From Lingula anatina (Eukaryota; Brachiopoda; Lingulata; Lingulida; Lingulidae), in contig NW_019775468.1 in the NCBI RefSeq assembly GCF_001039355.2, forward strand, positions 285,620 through 306,842: a DNA stretch of 21,223 nt. The letters run 5' to 3'. The position numbers and the translations under genes are program-made. Of this stretch, positions 7,960 through 17,300 are shown one piece after another. Position 1 is the stretch's first letter; each line of letters opens with the position of its first letter. The notes under the pieces were generated by a model. The model worked only from the letters and a program-made list of their open reading frames with translations, had not been told where the DNA came from and did not search any database.

Positions 7960-10368
7960 CTGAAAATATTCATGAACAAACAGATGTAGGTAAAACGGAC
8001 ATATATAAAACTGAGGAAACTAAAGATTTGTTCAGAAGGGAGCGAAGTCTGGATACGGGGATATAATAATACGGTGTTGAAATTTGATATGGGATTTTTT
8101 TTAATCAATTAATTTCGATTTAATTTAATTTTTCTAAGTAATGAAAACAAATATAGTATTTGTGACCGCTTGCCTTTAATTAAATTCATTAATGAAGCAT
8201 TACAAAAATACATGGCTGATTTAAAGTCATAAAACAACCCTTAAGCAAAGTTGTCGGTAAACTGGTACCACCACATCTGACGTCACAATTCTGTTTTTAC
8301 ATATCTCATATGAGTTGTAAGTTTTAGAAAAAACAATATTTTTTTACCTATATATACCTTTTTAATGGAAATGCCCCATATTAAATGCCAATTCTGTATA
8401 AGAGAGGGAGAGAGAGAGAGGGAGAGAGAGCCGGTTCTATATAGAAGCCCATACCAGGAAACTTCTGTGTTATCCACGCATGATGTTAAAGTTATAGATA
8501 ATTCAGAAGACCAGACCACCATAATGTGCCGTCTAGGCATAATGTTTCATATGATGTTTTTATATGTATATATCTAACTGTGTCTACTGCGCGCAATTTC
8601 GTTGTTCAGCAAACTGTTTACGCCCCTGACGAGGCCTCCGGGCCGAAACAGCTGTACGGACTTATGTAAATCATAATGGAGAGAACAGATTAACCTTGTT
8701 CGTTTTTTGTCTTGTTCGTTTTAGTCTAGTGGGATTTCCACAAAAGATGAATGGTAGGGGCATTTTGGGGTAAAAGTTGGGAACCAGGCTTATTGGCATA
8801 ATTTTGGGATGCTGAATCCGATTTACCCGGTTCCCAAGCGAAATTTTGCGTTTTTAACGGTCTTATTTGCAAAAAAACAAAATGGCCGCCAGATTTCCTA
8901 TTTTCTGCAATATCTCTGGAACTAGACAGGCAAATATTACAAATGAAGTGTCTTTACCTATATTTTCAGGGTCGAGGAACATTATTAAGATGTTTCTGTT
9001 AGAATTAGATTTACAAAATTTTCCAAAATATGCAAATTAGGATCGCCATTATTGAAAAACCATTTTACTTCTGTATCTCTGTAACTAGGCAAGCAAATGA
9101 AGTGTCTACACCTATGTTATCAGGGTCAGGGAATGTGATAAATCAGATGTCTTGTCTTTTGGGTAGCACTGACTTTGTGAATCGTGTCCGAGAAGCACCT
9201 TTTATTGTTTCTCCCCTCTATCTGTCAAACACAAGTCAATCTGCTGATAGTTAGAACCTGCCTTCAGAACTGCTTTTGCGTTAACTAGGCAAGCAAACAT
9301 GACATATTAAGTGCCCACACCCATGTTTTTAGCATTAGGGAAAGTGATTAAGACATTTTCACTATAATCAAATCAGCAATGAGTGCTACACTGTCACACT
9401 GTAGCAATTATTCGAATCTGAATTGAATTTTGTAATTAAATACTGCACTGCCATTGGGATGTAAACACATTGGATCACACAACTGCCCCTTTTACCTAGA
9501 TTTAAAAAATATTACCTTATTAATGCAATGGAGGGATTTGCCCAATCATGTAATTCATGTGATGCAATGTACAGACCTCACATTTAAAATGGATTTTTTC
9601 AAACATATTTTCTTTTTTTCCCATATATTANGAGGCAGGTTCTAACTATCAGCAGATTGACTAGTGTTTGACAGATACAGGGAACAAAACAATAAAATGT
9701 GCTACTCGGACATGATTCACAAAGTCAGTGCTACCCATCAGACAAGAAACCTGGTTTATCACATTCCCTGACCCTGAGAACATAGGTGTAGACACTTCAT
9801 TTGTCATGTTTGCTTGCCTAGTTACAGAGATACAGAAGTAAAACGGTTTTTCAGTAATGGCGATCCTAATTTGCATATTTTGGAAAATTTTGTAAATCTA
9901 ATTCTAACAGAAACATCTTAATAATGTTCCTCGACCCTGAAAATATAGGTAAAGACACTTCATTTGTAATATTTGCCTGTCTAGTTCCAGAGATATTGCA
10001 GAAAATAGGAAATCTGGCGGCCATTTTGTTTTTTTGCAAATTAGACCATTAAAAACGCAAAATTTCGCTTGGGAACCGGGTAAATCGGATTCAGCATCCC
10101 AAAATTATGCTATTAAGCCTGGTTCCCAACTTTTACCCCAAAATGCCCCTTGCCTCTTATGCAGAGCCTTTTTTCAAAAATCTCACTAGACTATTTTTTG
10201 TATATATATTCGACCGCCATTTCAAGGTCTACGTGCTGAATTAACCACCTGGATAGAATTAATGGGGATAAAAACATGAATAGATTTATATAATGGGAAG
10301 GTAACTCTATCTGCTGTATTATACCCTAAAAGTCACTCTGATGAGTAAACAATCGCATGTACGTGCGC

Positions 10369-10404
<36 letters not shown>

Positions 10405-10687
10405 ACATACACGGGCGGGGGGGGGGGGGGGTTGATCAACAACGCTATTAGAGCAGGGCACATGATGATGATAATATTGCATACCTGGATGATATGCTAT
10501 TGAAATGTATGGTATGGTATAAATATAGTACACCTGACACACACCCACACATGAACACGTACACCCCACCAAAATAATAACAATAATAAAAAACAGACAT
10601 CTGCTCTTCCAATCACAGTATACGATAGATATGAATTAGGCCTCTACAACTCTCATCACTCCCGCTTACCAACATCTTCAGCGGCAT
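6595..10687 (-). CDS. GT92 family glycosyltransferase, copy 1 (two coding exons)
   Basis: The main exon (6595-7959) holds a complete GT92/DUF23 domain. With the proposed first exon (10670-10687) the protein is 460 residues. Layout: short cytosolic tail, membrane anchor (about 15-33, IAAMVLSGLVTVVVLYLSI), stem, then catalytic domain. Visible family features are EYIFVCGSL, GCCVSLAYW, LVEWVELHRLWGVKEINIYG, NDCMYKNMYRYK, the metal-binding DLDE (288-291) in VVTDLDEMIVPRG, and late cysteines in NLHNHYC and KKCHFDK. GT92 members such as C. elegans GALT-1 transfer galactose, and the enzyme is expected in the Golgi lumen. The donor and acceptor sugars of this copy cannot be read from the sequence. If the first exon is wrong, translation could begin at 7926 (443 residues), which would shorten the membrane anchor. 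Its neighbour at 11902-13371 is a paralogue on the same strand. Confidence 0.9.
8401..8431. repeat. GA-rich simple repeat
   Basis: Imperfect (GA)n with GGGA interruptions, about 30 nt. Confidence 0.8.
8616..8671 (+). ncRNA. Candidate type I hammerhead ribozyme motif (retrozyme or Penelope-like remnant)
   Basis: All invariant core positions are present in order. CTGACGA (8626-8632, matching CUGANGA) is followed by a perfect 4-bp stem II with a four-base loop (GGCC-TCCG-GGCC, 8633-8644), then GAAA (8645-8648). A minimal stem III follows (A8648-T8655, C8649-G8654, loop AGCT), with cleavage site GTA after 8656. Stem I can form as GTTTAC (8616-8621) with GTAAAT (8666-8671), plus C8623/C8624 with G8659/G8658, separated by an internal loop. 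The first stem I pair would be a C-C mismatch, so this copy may be decayed. Type I hammerheads with very short stem III occur in animal retrozymes and Penelope-like elements. Confidence 0.55.
8695..8722. repeat. Short tandem tail, CTTGTTCGTTTT twice
   Basis: CTTGTTCGTTTT occurs at 8695-8706 and 8711-8722, a 16-nt period. It lies about 25 nt after the hammerhead-like motif and may be the 3' tail of the same retroelement. Confidence 0.6.
8724..9262 (+). repeat. Left arm of the foldback element
   Basis: Contains two degenerate copies of an internal motif, at about 8912 and 9075. The ATG-initiated frame in it (from 9030) recurs in the other arm only because the arms are copies. Confidence 0.85.
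9263..9633. other. Central loop of the foldback element
   Basis: AT-rich. It begins with a third degenerate copy of the internal motif (about 9281-9375, AACTAGGCAAGCAAACATGA). No coding capacity is recognised. It includes the ambiguous base at 9631. Confidence 0.6.
9634..10191 (-). repeat. Right arm of the foldback element
   Basis: Reverse complement of the left arm with scattered differences. The outer 40 bases beyond GGGGCATTTTGGGGT are less alike between the arms than the inner part. Confidence 0.85.
10368..10412. repeat. (CA)n microsatellite
   Basis: Interrupted CA repeat, about 45 nt, directly before a G tract. Confidence 0.9.
10417..10431. repeat. Poly-G tract of 15
   Basis: Follows CGGGC at the end of the CA repeat. 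Such tracts are prone to length error and unusual DNA structure. Confidence 0.9.
10670..10687 (-). CDS. GT92 copy 1, proposed first coding exon (6 codons)
   Basis: ATG CCG CTG AAG ATG TTG followed by a consensus donor gtaagc, phase 0. This matches the phase-0 acceptor at 7959. Seven codons upstream in the same frame is a TAG, so this ATG would be the start. Joining gives MPLKML-FAFIQPK and a plausible type II anchor. This rests on splice logic only; transcript evidence is lacking. Confidence 0.55.
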
Positions 10688-11901
10688 TCGGTTCTCAGTC
10701 TTCTTCTAAGCAGGAACTTAGGAAATAATTAACATCCTGAACGTCCCAACACAGGTACACAGCGGTGGTGACATCCCTCCATGCTGAATGCTGTATGTAC
10801 GTGGACCGTCTGACCGAGATAGGGTCTCTTTTTATTTTAACCCTCGCGTCGCATAACCAGCAAAATCAGCATATTTAACGACGTGTTCGAGTCTCTCGTT
10901 CATTTAATTTTTAAATAACCTCCATCCTATGTTAAGGGACCTACGAGGTTTTGTCGAGCTAAGGAATCATTAATTTACATTCGCACAGTTTCCTTTTCTT
11001 CCTTTACAGCGCAATTTGATTTTCGAGATAGTGATATCATAAAATGATCATAAACTGCAATTTTTATCGCACAAGTATCACAACCATAAAATAATTCTGA
11101 AATGCGGTCTAAAAAGACTAATCAGTGAATTTTCGCTCCGTTTATTTTTTACATGTGTGTTCAAATAATCGGAGGAAATCCTTTTTGTAAAATGTGGGTT
11201 GCCTAAAAGTTATGCATTCATAAAAAGATAGGAGTCTAGAACGCCCTGATAATCTTCTTAGATCTTATTGACAGATTGTTGATAGTGTGTATGGGAGAAG
11301 GTTTCATAGTGTAAATATCAAATAAAATCGGTCGATATAACAGTTCGATGTATACGTGGTAGATAACACCGTGTGAGTGTTACATATAGAAACAGGCTTG
11401 CCGTTCCTTTAAGAAAATCAGCTTCTCAGATTGCGGGCAATGTCTAAAGTGTTCGTCAACTGGCCGCTCTTCTGTGGCGGACTAAAATAGTTAGCAAGTC
11501 CTCTTTGGACTCCGACTCTAGAGATAATTTCCAAAACTTAAAAAGAAAGGTTTTCTTGTAGTATTAATTTGCGGCATATTTATTTATTTCAGTTATAACA
11601 ATTTCAATATATAGCATTTGTCGAAAATAACCATTCAGTTGTTGGGTTAGACATGTAGAAAAGAAACAATATTTTGAGTCTGAAGTATTAATAAAAAGGG
11701 GGTCCATCTCGAAAAGAAGGGAGGGTCCTCTAAAAATTCACATCGAGCTGGCCGACGTATTTGGCAGGTCATTTCATCTAAAAACAGTCATGATGAAGAC
11801 GTAAGAGACCAAATAAAGAGATAGGCCTGTGTTTTTTTAACGTAGCCAAACCATTCCAAAAGCTACAAAAGAAAAAAAACGTTTTGTTTTCAAGCTGTTT
11901 G
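10688..11901. other. Region between the two GT92 genes
   Basis: It should hold the 5' flank of GT92 copy 1 and the 3' UTR of copy 2. On the minus strand, possible AATAAA signals (plus-strand TTTATT at 11579-11584 and 11583-11588) lie about 320 nt past the copy 2 stop. No further gene or repeat recognised. Confidence 0.45.
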
Positions 11902-13371
11902 TTAAAGCGTTCGTATTCCCAGTGTATTTAGCTCCTTCTGCACGCGAGATATCAGCACGTCCTTAAACCTGTGAACACTTGTATCTATAGCGTAATCCCT
12001 CAGTGCCTCTTTACACGGCTTCAGAGAACGGTAAACAGTCAAAACTTTATCAAAATGACATTTTTTGTAATGTTGGTTGAGTGCAAAATCTTTCGGTACG
12101 TGGAGGGACTCCGTTTCCGCATCGCCTAGTTCTGTCAGTTTCCAACAATAGTGATTGTGTAAATTAGTACAGGTTAAAGGGTCTATGATGGTTTTTGTGG
12201 ACACCCCCTGCAGAGAGGGAAGCCTCAGGCGTCCTACCTGACGCAGCGTCGTGAGATGACTCGGCATTGAATTGTCCTGCGGAAGCTCGGAAAAAAAGTA
12301 CACGTTACTAAAGTGATACGTTCGATGTCGGTGTTTCCTCTTAATGGCAGTGTCAATTGCATCTAATAGCTGGATATAACTGGTAAGATTTCCCCGTGGA
12401 ACAATCACCTCATCTAGATCAATCACCACAATGTGTTTATAGCGGTACATGTTTTTGTACATGCAGTCATTCAGAGTTGGCGCCGACATTAACTGCAACA
12501 TAAACTCCTCGGTTTCATTAAAAATCCGGAAAACATTGTTATATATCAAAACATTCTGGTTGTGATAATGCATGAAGACTTTTTGTGAAGTTTCATTCAC
12601 AATGCTGCCGTAAATATTGATCTCCTCCACCCCCCAGATTCTGTTGAGTTCTACCCATTCCACCAGGCGAAGGGGATCAATGGTACCATACGTTAATCCA
12701 ATACAAGCACCAAACTCTAGCTGCTTCTTAGGTCTGTGCGGGTATTTGATTGGTATCTTGTACAAACTCTTTACATTAGGGTACACATTGTCAGGAGATT
12801 CGTCAATTATAGATAGAAAACGCGGTTTAATCGCCGAGGATAATTTTCCAAGGTCGCAGACGAAAATATACTCCCGAAAGTACCATCCTCCCGACCCTGT
12901 GGGAGAGTAGGTCATTCTGATAGGCGTCCATTTGGAGTTGCCAACCCAAATCACACACATCATTTTCTTTTGTCCTCTGCCTTCTATTTGTTCCTTGTCT
13001 GCTATGGTAATTATACGAACAACTGGTCTTGCCCTGGGGTCGAGTGTTGGTCTGTCGTCATAATATGCAGACAGCACATACATTTCTGTCGTCACATTGG
13101 GCTTGGCCCACGCCATTGTGTCCACGTGTCTGTGGTATGACGTCACATGTCTGTTTACAACCTTCCTCTTTTGTCCCCCAGGTCTCTGCAGTGACATATA
13201 TACACCAATGTAGCAAACCGCTGCTACCACTATTAGCACAAAAAGGCGGGACTGCAGCGTGCAGCCTGTCCGGCAACATCTCCGCAGCAACTGGCGTCTT
13301 TCCCGAACGTAGAAAGTTTTAATACCTCTTGTGCGAATCATTTTTGTTCTTCCCCCTACTCCTGCGTGCAT
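11902..13371 (-). CDS. GT92 family glycosyltransferase, copy 2
   Basis: Single coding exon of 489 residues from the chosen ATG (13369-13371). The frame is open to an ATG at 13443, but the added 24 residues are hydrophobic and unlike a cytosolic tail. A possible acceptor (atcatcttag) sits just before the chosen start, so the leader is probably non-coding. Layout: basic cytosolic tail with RERRQLLRRCCR, membrane anchor (about 42-61, RLFVLIVVAAVCYIGVYMSL), stem, GT92 domain. Conserved features shared with copy 1 are NVTTEMYVLSAYYDDRPTLD, EYIFVCDLG, GACIGLTYG, LVEWVELNRIWGVEEINIYG, NDCMYKNMYRYK, DLDE (318-321) in VVIDLDEVIVPRGN, NLHNHYC and NQHYKKCHFDK. Predicted Golgi type II enzyme, probably metal dependent, of unknown sugar specificity. 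The high similarity and same orientation indicate a tandem duplication followed by clear divergence. Confidence 0.93.
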   Translation of the reverse strand: MHAGVGGRTKMIRTRGIKTFYVRERRQLLRRCCRTGCTLQSRLFVLIVVAAVCYIGVYMSLQRPGGQKRKVVNRHVTSYHRHVDTMAWAKPNVTTEMYVLSAYYDDRPTLDPRARPVVRIITIADKEQIEGRGQKKMMCVIWVGNSKWTPIRMTYSPTGSGGWYFREYIFVCDLGKLSSAIKPRFLSIIDESPDNVYPNVKSLYKIPIKYPHRPKKQLEFGACIGLTYGTIDPLRLVEWVELNRIWGVEEINIYGSIVNETSQKVFMHYHNQNVLIYNNVFRIFNETEEFMLQLMSAPTLNDCMYKNMYRYKHIVVIDLDEVIVPRGNLTSYIQLLDAIDTAIKRKHRHRTYHFSNVYFFSELPQDNSMPSHLTTLRQVGRLRLPSLQGVSTKTIIDPLTCTNLHNHYCWKLTELGDAETESLHVPKDFALNQHYKKCHFDKVLTVYRSLKPCKEALRDYAIDTSVHRFKDVLISRVQKELNTLGIRTL

Positions 13372-14117
13372 TTCCTCCTCTGCTAAGATGATGATCACTT
13401 TATACTGCAGTAGAACTATTTTAAGGGTATATTTGACCCGCACTAAGAAAGCAACACATTAAACGGACGTGTTGCTAAATGGCTTTTATTTTTACCTTTA
13501 ATGCGACATTTACAGCATTACGAATTTGCTTTAATGATCCTCGTGACGAATTTACACATATATGTGTCTTAGGCATGTGTATTACAATACCATGCCTCTA
13601 CCTGCAGGGATTTCTTTTGACATCTTAACGTCATGTAGATGAAAGTTGAAATTCCAAATCGTATCACTGGCAGTGTCACCGATCCAAATTTCTTTCCAAG
13701 CAGAATGATTTGTCATTCTCCTTTTCTAAACTTCTTTTTATAAATTGATGATAAACATGACGTGCAAACAAGTTGCACATAATCTCTAAAATCATTTTTT
13801 TTTTTGGTCTCTTGGGTTTTATATTTCAATGTATCTTCTTTTTTTGTCTTTTATTTATTTTATTTTAAAATATTTTTTCAAATATTTAATAATTTTATAT
13901 CTTTTTTTCACTGAAGCTGGATGGTAAAGAAAAGTGTTCGCGCATTCTTTTTTGCGCACTTAAGCTTGCAGTTAACTTCGCCTTGGTGCAGTGAACGCGA
14001 TCCTTTGCCTCATTCACCATTGACCTTGAAAGGTCAATGAACTTAGTCTATCTGGACCTTGAGGTCTATCCTGGTCCTTGAGTTAACACTTAGTATGGTC
14101 AGTGTTGGTCAATNTTC
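13372..14117. other. 5' flank of GT92 copy 2, T-rich stretch and scaffold irregularity
   Basis: No gene. 13795-13905 is T-rich. 14019-14066 holds inverted repeats of AGGTCA type. 14114 is an N next to a poly-A run. Confidence 0.5.
14019..14066. promoter_or_regulatory. Cluster of AGGTCA-type half-sites in inverted arrangement (possible nuclear receptor sites)
   Basis: ATTGACCTT-GA-AAGGTCAAT (14019-14038) is a perfect inverted repeat containing everted TGACCT/AGGTCA halves spaced by four. GACCT-TG-AGGTC (14055-14066) is a second perfect inverted repeat. The pattern resembles nuclear receptor binding sites. It lies about 650 nt upstream of GT92 copy 2. Function is only inferred. Confidence 0.25.

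Positions 14118-14146
<29 letters not shown>
14118..14146. repeat. Poly-A run of 29 next to an ambiguous base
   Basis: Preceded by an N at 14114. It is either a simple repeat in a CLASP intron or a contig join. Confidence 0.85.
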
Positions 14147-14148
<2 letters not shown>

Positions 14149-14177
14149 ACTACAATATTCTGCATGGCTATACTCAC

Positions 14178-14309
14178 GCAGTGAGCTAGGGTTACTGGTA
14201 GTAGTCAGTCTGGCGATAGAGCTGCGGGGTTTTCCCGAGCTGCCAGCAAGGTCAACTGCGCTACTGGAGCGCACTATCCCTCCACCGCTATCTGCACCCA
14301 GGGTGCCAT
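14178..14309 (-). CDS. CLASP: CLASP exon: RSSSAVDLAGSS segment, last visible
   Basis: Acceptor ggatcag|AT and donor CTGC|gtgagt, phase 1-1. RSSSAVDLAGSSGKPRSSIA resembles the Ser/Arg-rich part of CLASP after the TOG domain. The next exon should follow to the left but is not visible. Confidence 0.8.
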
Positions 14310-17300
14310 CTGATCCGGGGATAAAGAACAAAAGATGATAGATTGAACAAGAGAGATTAGTTATCAGGGCATCTATTGGTCAGTGCTAGGGGGTCAAAGG
14401 TCAAAACCAACCAATGAGTTGTTCTTTTAATACCTTGTGGTTAATTGGTTAGGAGATAGGAAAAGCGTATTTTTTCCCCTCAAATTATATAAGTAAATAA
14501 ACTAAAATACTCATGCATTAAAACTGGTTATGATTTCATCTGAGTTACATAGAAGTTACTCGATTTCTGGTTAGACAAACCCAATAATACTTAAAACTGA
14601 TGGCTTAGATTATAAAGTATAATCATTATAGGTTGGTTAAGATAACTACTCTTTCAAAAGGTAAAGGTAAATGTTCGTTACAGAAAAAGAAGTTGTAGCT
14701 CTAAGAAACTCTTGTAGTATAGACTATCTACAGTTAATCAAATATTGTCCTAAACATTTGCCTATACACTCAGTGACTAATATGAGACTTCATTTTAAGT
14801 CATTCTATTAGTGTGGACTGAGGCAGCCTGCGGAAATGTTCATGCCAACCACACACTAGTGCTCGTAGCGCCATCTACCAACCTGTTGTGTCGCTGCGTG
14901 GACTTGTGACGCTTGGAGTGACTGATCGTTTGGCACCACTGAAAGATTATGAAACATATTATTACTCAATCATGTTACTTTAAATGGATACAATTTACAC
15001 ATATAAGACTAATAGATCTGTAGAGGAAGAGTAGTACAGTTAGTCATGTATTTCTCTTGCAAAACTTCACCAAAAATAAATATTAAACATGAATGTTAAA
15101 ATAAAATATTCTGTAAAAGGTCAATACCATGTTTCGTCTGCGACAGACATAACACAAAAAATCTGTTCATTACTTATTTCTTGTTTCATATAACTTGTTT
15201 CCATTCTATTTAACCATGAAAGCAATGGGGAGCAAGAAAAAGTTTCAACAACTCTGTAAATCAAGTCTGCAAGTGGCATTTCAATTAGGGGAGACAATCT
15301 GGGGTAGGTGACATTCACTAGCTTTTCTTATCTTCTATCATCCAGCTATCTCCTCACATAGGAGGAAGACTGTGCCAATTAATTATTCATAGATAGGCAT
15401 GCATTGATGCAATTTTAGTATATATACTGGAAGTTCAGGTGAATATCTCACACTCAACACTATAAATACAAATATTATCAGCATGCTTTTATTTGTTTTT
15501 TATCATTTTTTGCTACGGATGCATAAATGACTTGTTTACCCTGAAATAATGGTTAGAGTTTGTTACATTGGATAATTTGAACCTTAAGATGTATATAATA
15601 CATTTTAGAAAGAGATCAAATATAGCTTGCTATATATGCAGAAGTTGAGCAATTTTAAGTACCTTCTTCCTAGTAATTTCTTAACCTAGTAATAAAGCCG
15701 TACATTTCTGAGCAAATGTGCAGTTTAAGTTATACAGCAATTCCTGTGTATCATATTATATCAGCTGTAAGAAAAAAGTAAGAAATTTGATCCACTGTGG
15801 AGTATTAATGGAAAATTGTGTGCTTTCAGGAAAAAAACATCATCAAAGAAAGAGAAGAGCTTTTCAAAGGAGCCTCAACACCAGAAGAAATGGGTGTACT
15901 AAAGAGCAGAAGGAAATAGCTGTGCCTGGGACAATTACACTTTCATAGTTCTCCTGTATGTTATGGCACTCTTAGTAAGAGTTTGCCCTTCATGTTATCG
16001 ATGCTGCAGTCTCTGATTTCTAGGACTCCAGTATGCCTAGGTACGTTCTGCAACATATCTAAAACTTGGAGCACACTTTTACAGCACTGAAATAGGTAAC
16101 TTTCACAACTGGAGTAATATTATGTTCAAAATTCCCTCTTTGATGCAATATCATCATGAAATACACAGGCTGCCCCTCCCCCCCTTCTCCCCACATGCAT
16201 ACAGACTTGACATTTAATATGGAATATTTCAGTTTTGAAGGTATACCTAGGTAAAAATGCGTTCTTTTAAAAAGAAATTAAGATTTCATATAAGACATCT
16301 GACTGGAGAAGTGTAAAGTCAGGTGTGTCGCTGCCAATTAACTGACTACCAAGTCTGTTGCACTGCTGCCTTGTGTAATATGCAGTAATTTAATTGGTCA
16401 GTGTTCCTTTGGGCTAGTCAAAGCTTGGCTTTGGCGAAGGATGGTTCTATCAAAAAAGTATCCATATGTCGGCAAATACTGCATAGAAGAATTTGAAATT
16501 TTGCATGCCAGCAGTCGGTTTTGCAGTGCGTAAAATGAGTTAAGCAGCGTTTTACAAAACTGTTAAGCTGTGCCAGAATGGCGCGAAAAACACAGACATT
16601 GCCAGACAGATTATTGTGTCAAACGGAACGGTCTACACAGTTTTATAGAGTTATGTTCAATTTGAGGCACTACACAGAGACCAAGCCCAATGCATCGACG
16701 TCTTACCACCAGCGTATAGGACTCACTGTCCTTCAGGATATGCTGCTGCAATTAAACCAAAACCACCCAGTCCGTTTTGAATGAGGAACAAATTGTCACC
16801 AAAACTTGTTTTTCAAGGCTCTTAGCGAACACCAAACTGATTTCAGCAGGTTAGGATTCCAGGCGACCTCTGAGGAAGACACTGTAAAAAGCAAAGCAGC
16901 CTGGTCTGTTTCTCTAATGAATTGGGGACCATGACAGTTTCTGGGTAAAACACTGAAACCGCGTGGCTTTCTTTATTGAGGTCAGATTTCACCTGTACCG
17001 CTAAACTGGTCAAAACAGAGTTTACAGACATTCTGAAGAGGCCTTCGACGAAACGTGTGCCACTTCTTAAGTGACTAGGGTCATTGACAGTGTCAGTATT
17101 TGGAGTGGATACCACATTGGTGCCAAAACACCAATGGTAGTCATCGATGAAAACCTGAACCAGATCAAATAAAGGAATAATCTGGGAACCACTTGACTAT
17201 TATTTGATAGGGGGCACCTTAGGAACAATTTTAGGTTCCAGGGTGAGGTTGCCGGTTCACACAGAGCACATTAAATAGCAGATAACTTACAGAACCAAGG

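Larger units (their letters stand above)
8724..10191. mobile_element. Foldback element with ~540-560-bp inverted repeats, TA flanks
   Basis: The left arm (8724-9262) and right arm (9634-10191) are near-complementary over their whole length. The outer tips are GTCTAGTGGGATTT and, reversed, GTCTAGTGAGATTT. TA flanks both ends (8722-8723 and 10192-10193), fitting a TA target duplication as in Tc1/mariner-like elements. The arms differ by substitutions and small indels, for example an extra CATGA-containing stretch in the right arm, so they are old independent copies. The 370-bp centre has no transposase. A single N (9631) sits beside the inner end of the right arm. It is a non-autonomous element in the proposed GT92 intron. 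Confidence 0.85.
7960..10669. other. Proposed intron of GT92 copy 1, rich in mobile-element remnants
   Basis: Contains an AT-rich part (8080-8400), a GA-rich patch, a hammerhead-like motif, a 1.47-kb foldback element and a CA/poly-G tract, listed separately. Short open frames inside belong to the repeats. If the first exon is wrong, this is intergenic DNA. Confidence 0.5.

Noticed and set aside
9030-9876. Two similar short proteins (plus strand from 9030, minus strand from 9876) starting MQIRIAI
   Set aside because: They arise because the arms of the foldback element are copies of each other. They show no domain, and the arms are full of small indels.
10333-10572. Open frame rich in VCVCVCVC
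   Set aside because: It is the translation of the CA microsatellite and G tract.
12617-13322. Open frames on the plus strand and in other frames over GT92 copy 2
   Set aside because: Shadows of the strongly supported minus-strand enzyme.
14118-14146. Poly-A run as the tail of a retrocopied GT92 gene
   Set aside because: GT92 copy 2 is on the opposite strand, so its tail would appear as poly-T to its left, not poly-A on its 5' side.
17033-17060. Second hammerhead-like string, CTGAAGAGGCCTTCGACGAAAC
   Set aside because: Core boxes are present, but stem II has a mismatch (G17041 with A17048), and no stem III with a UH cleavage site could be formed.
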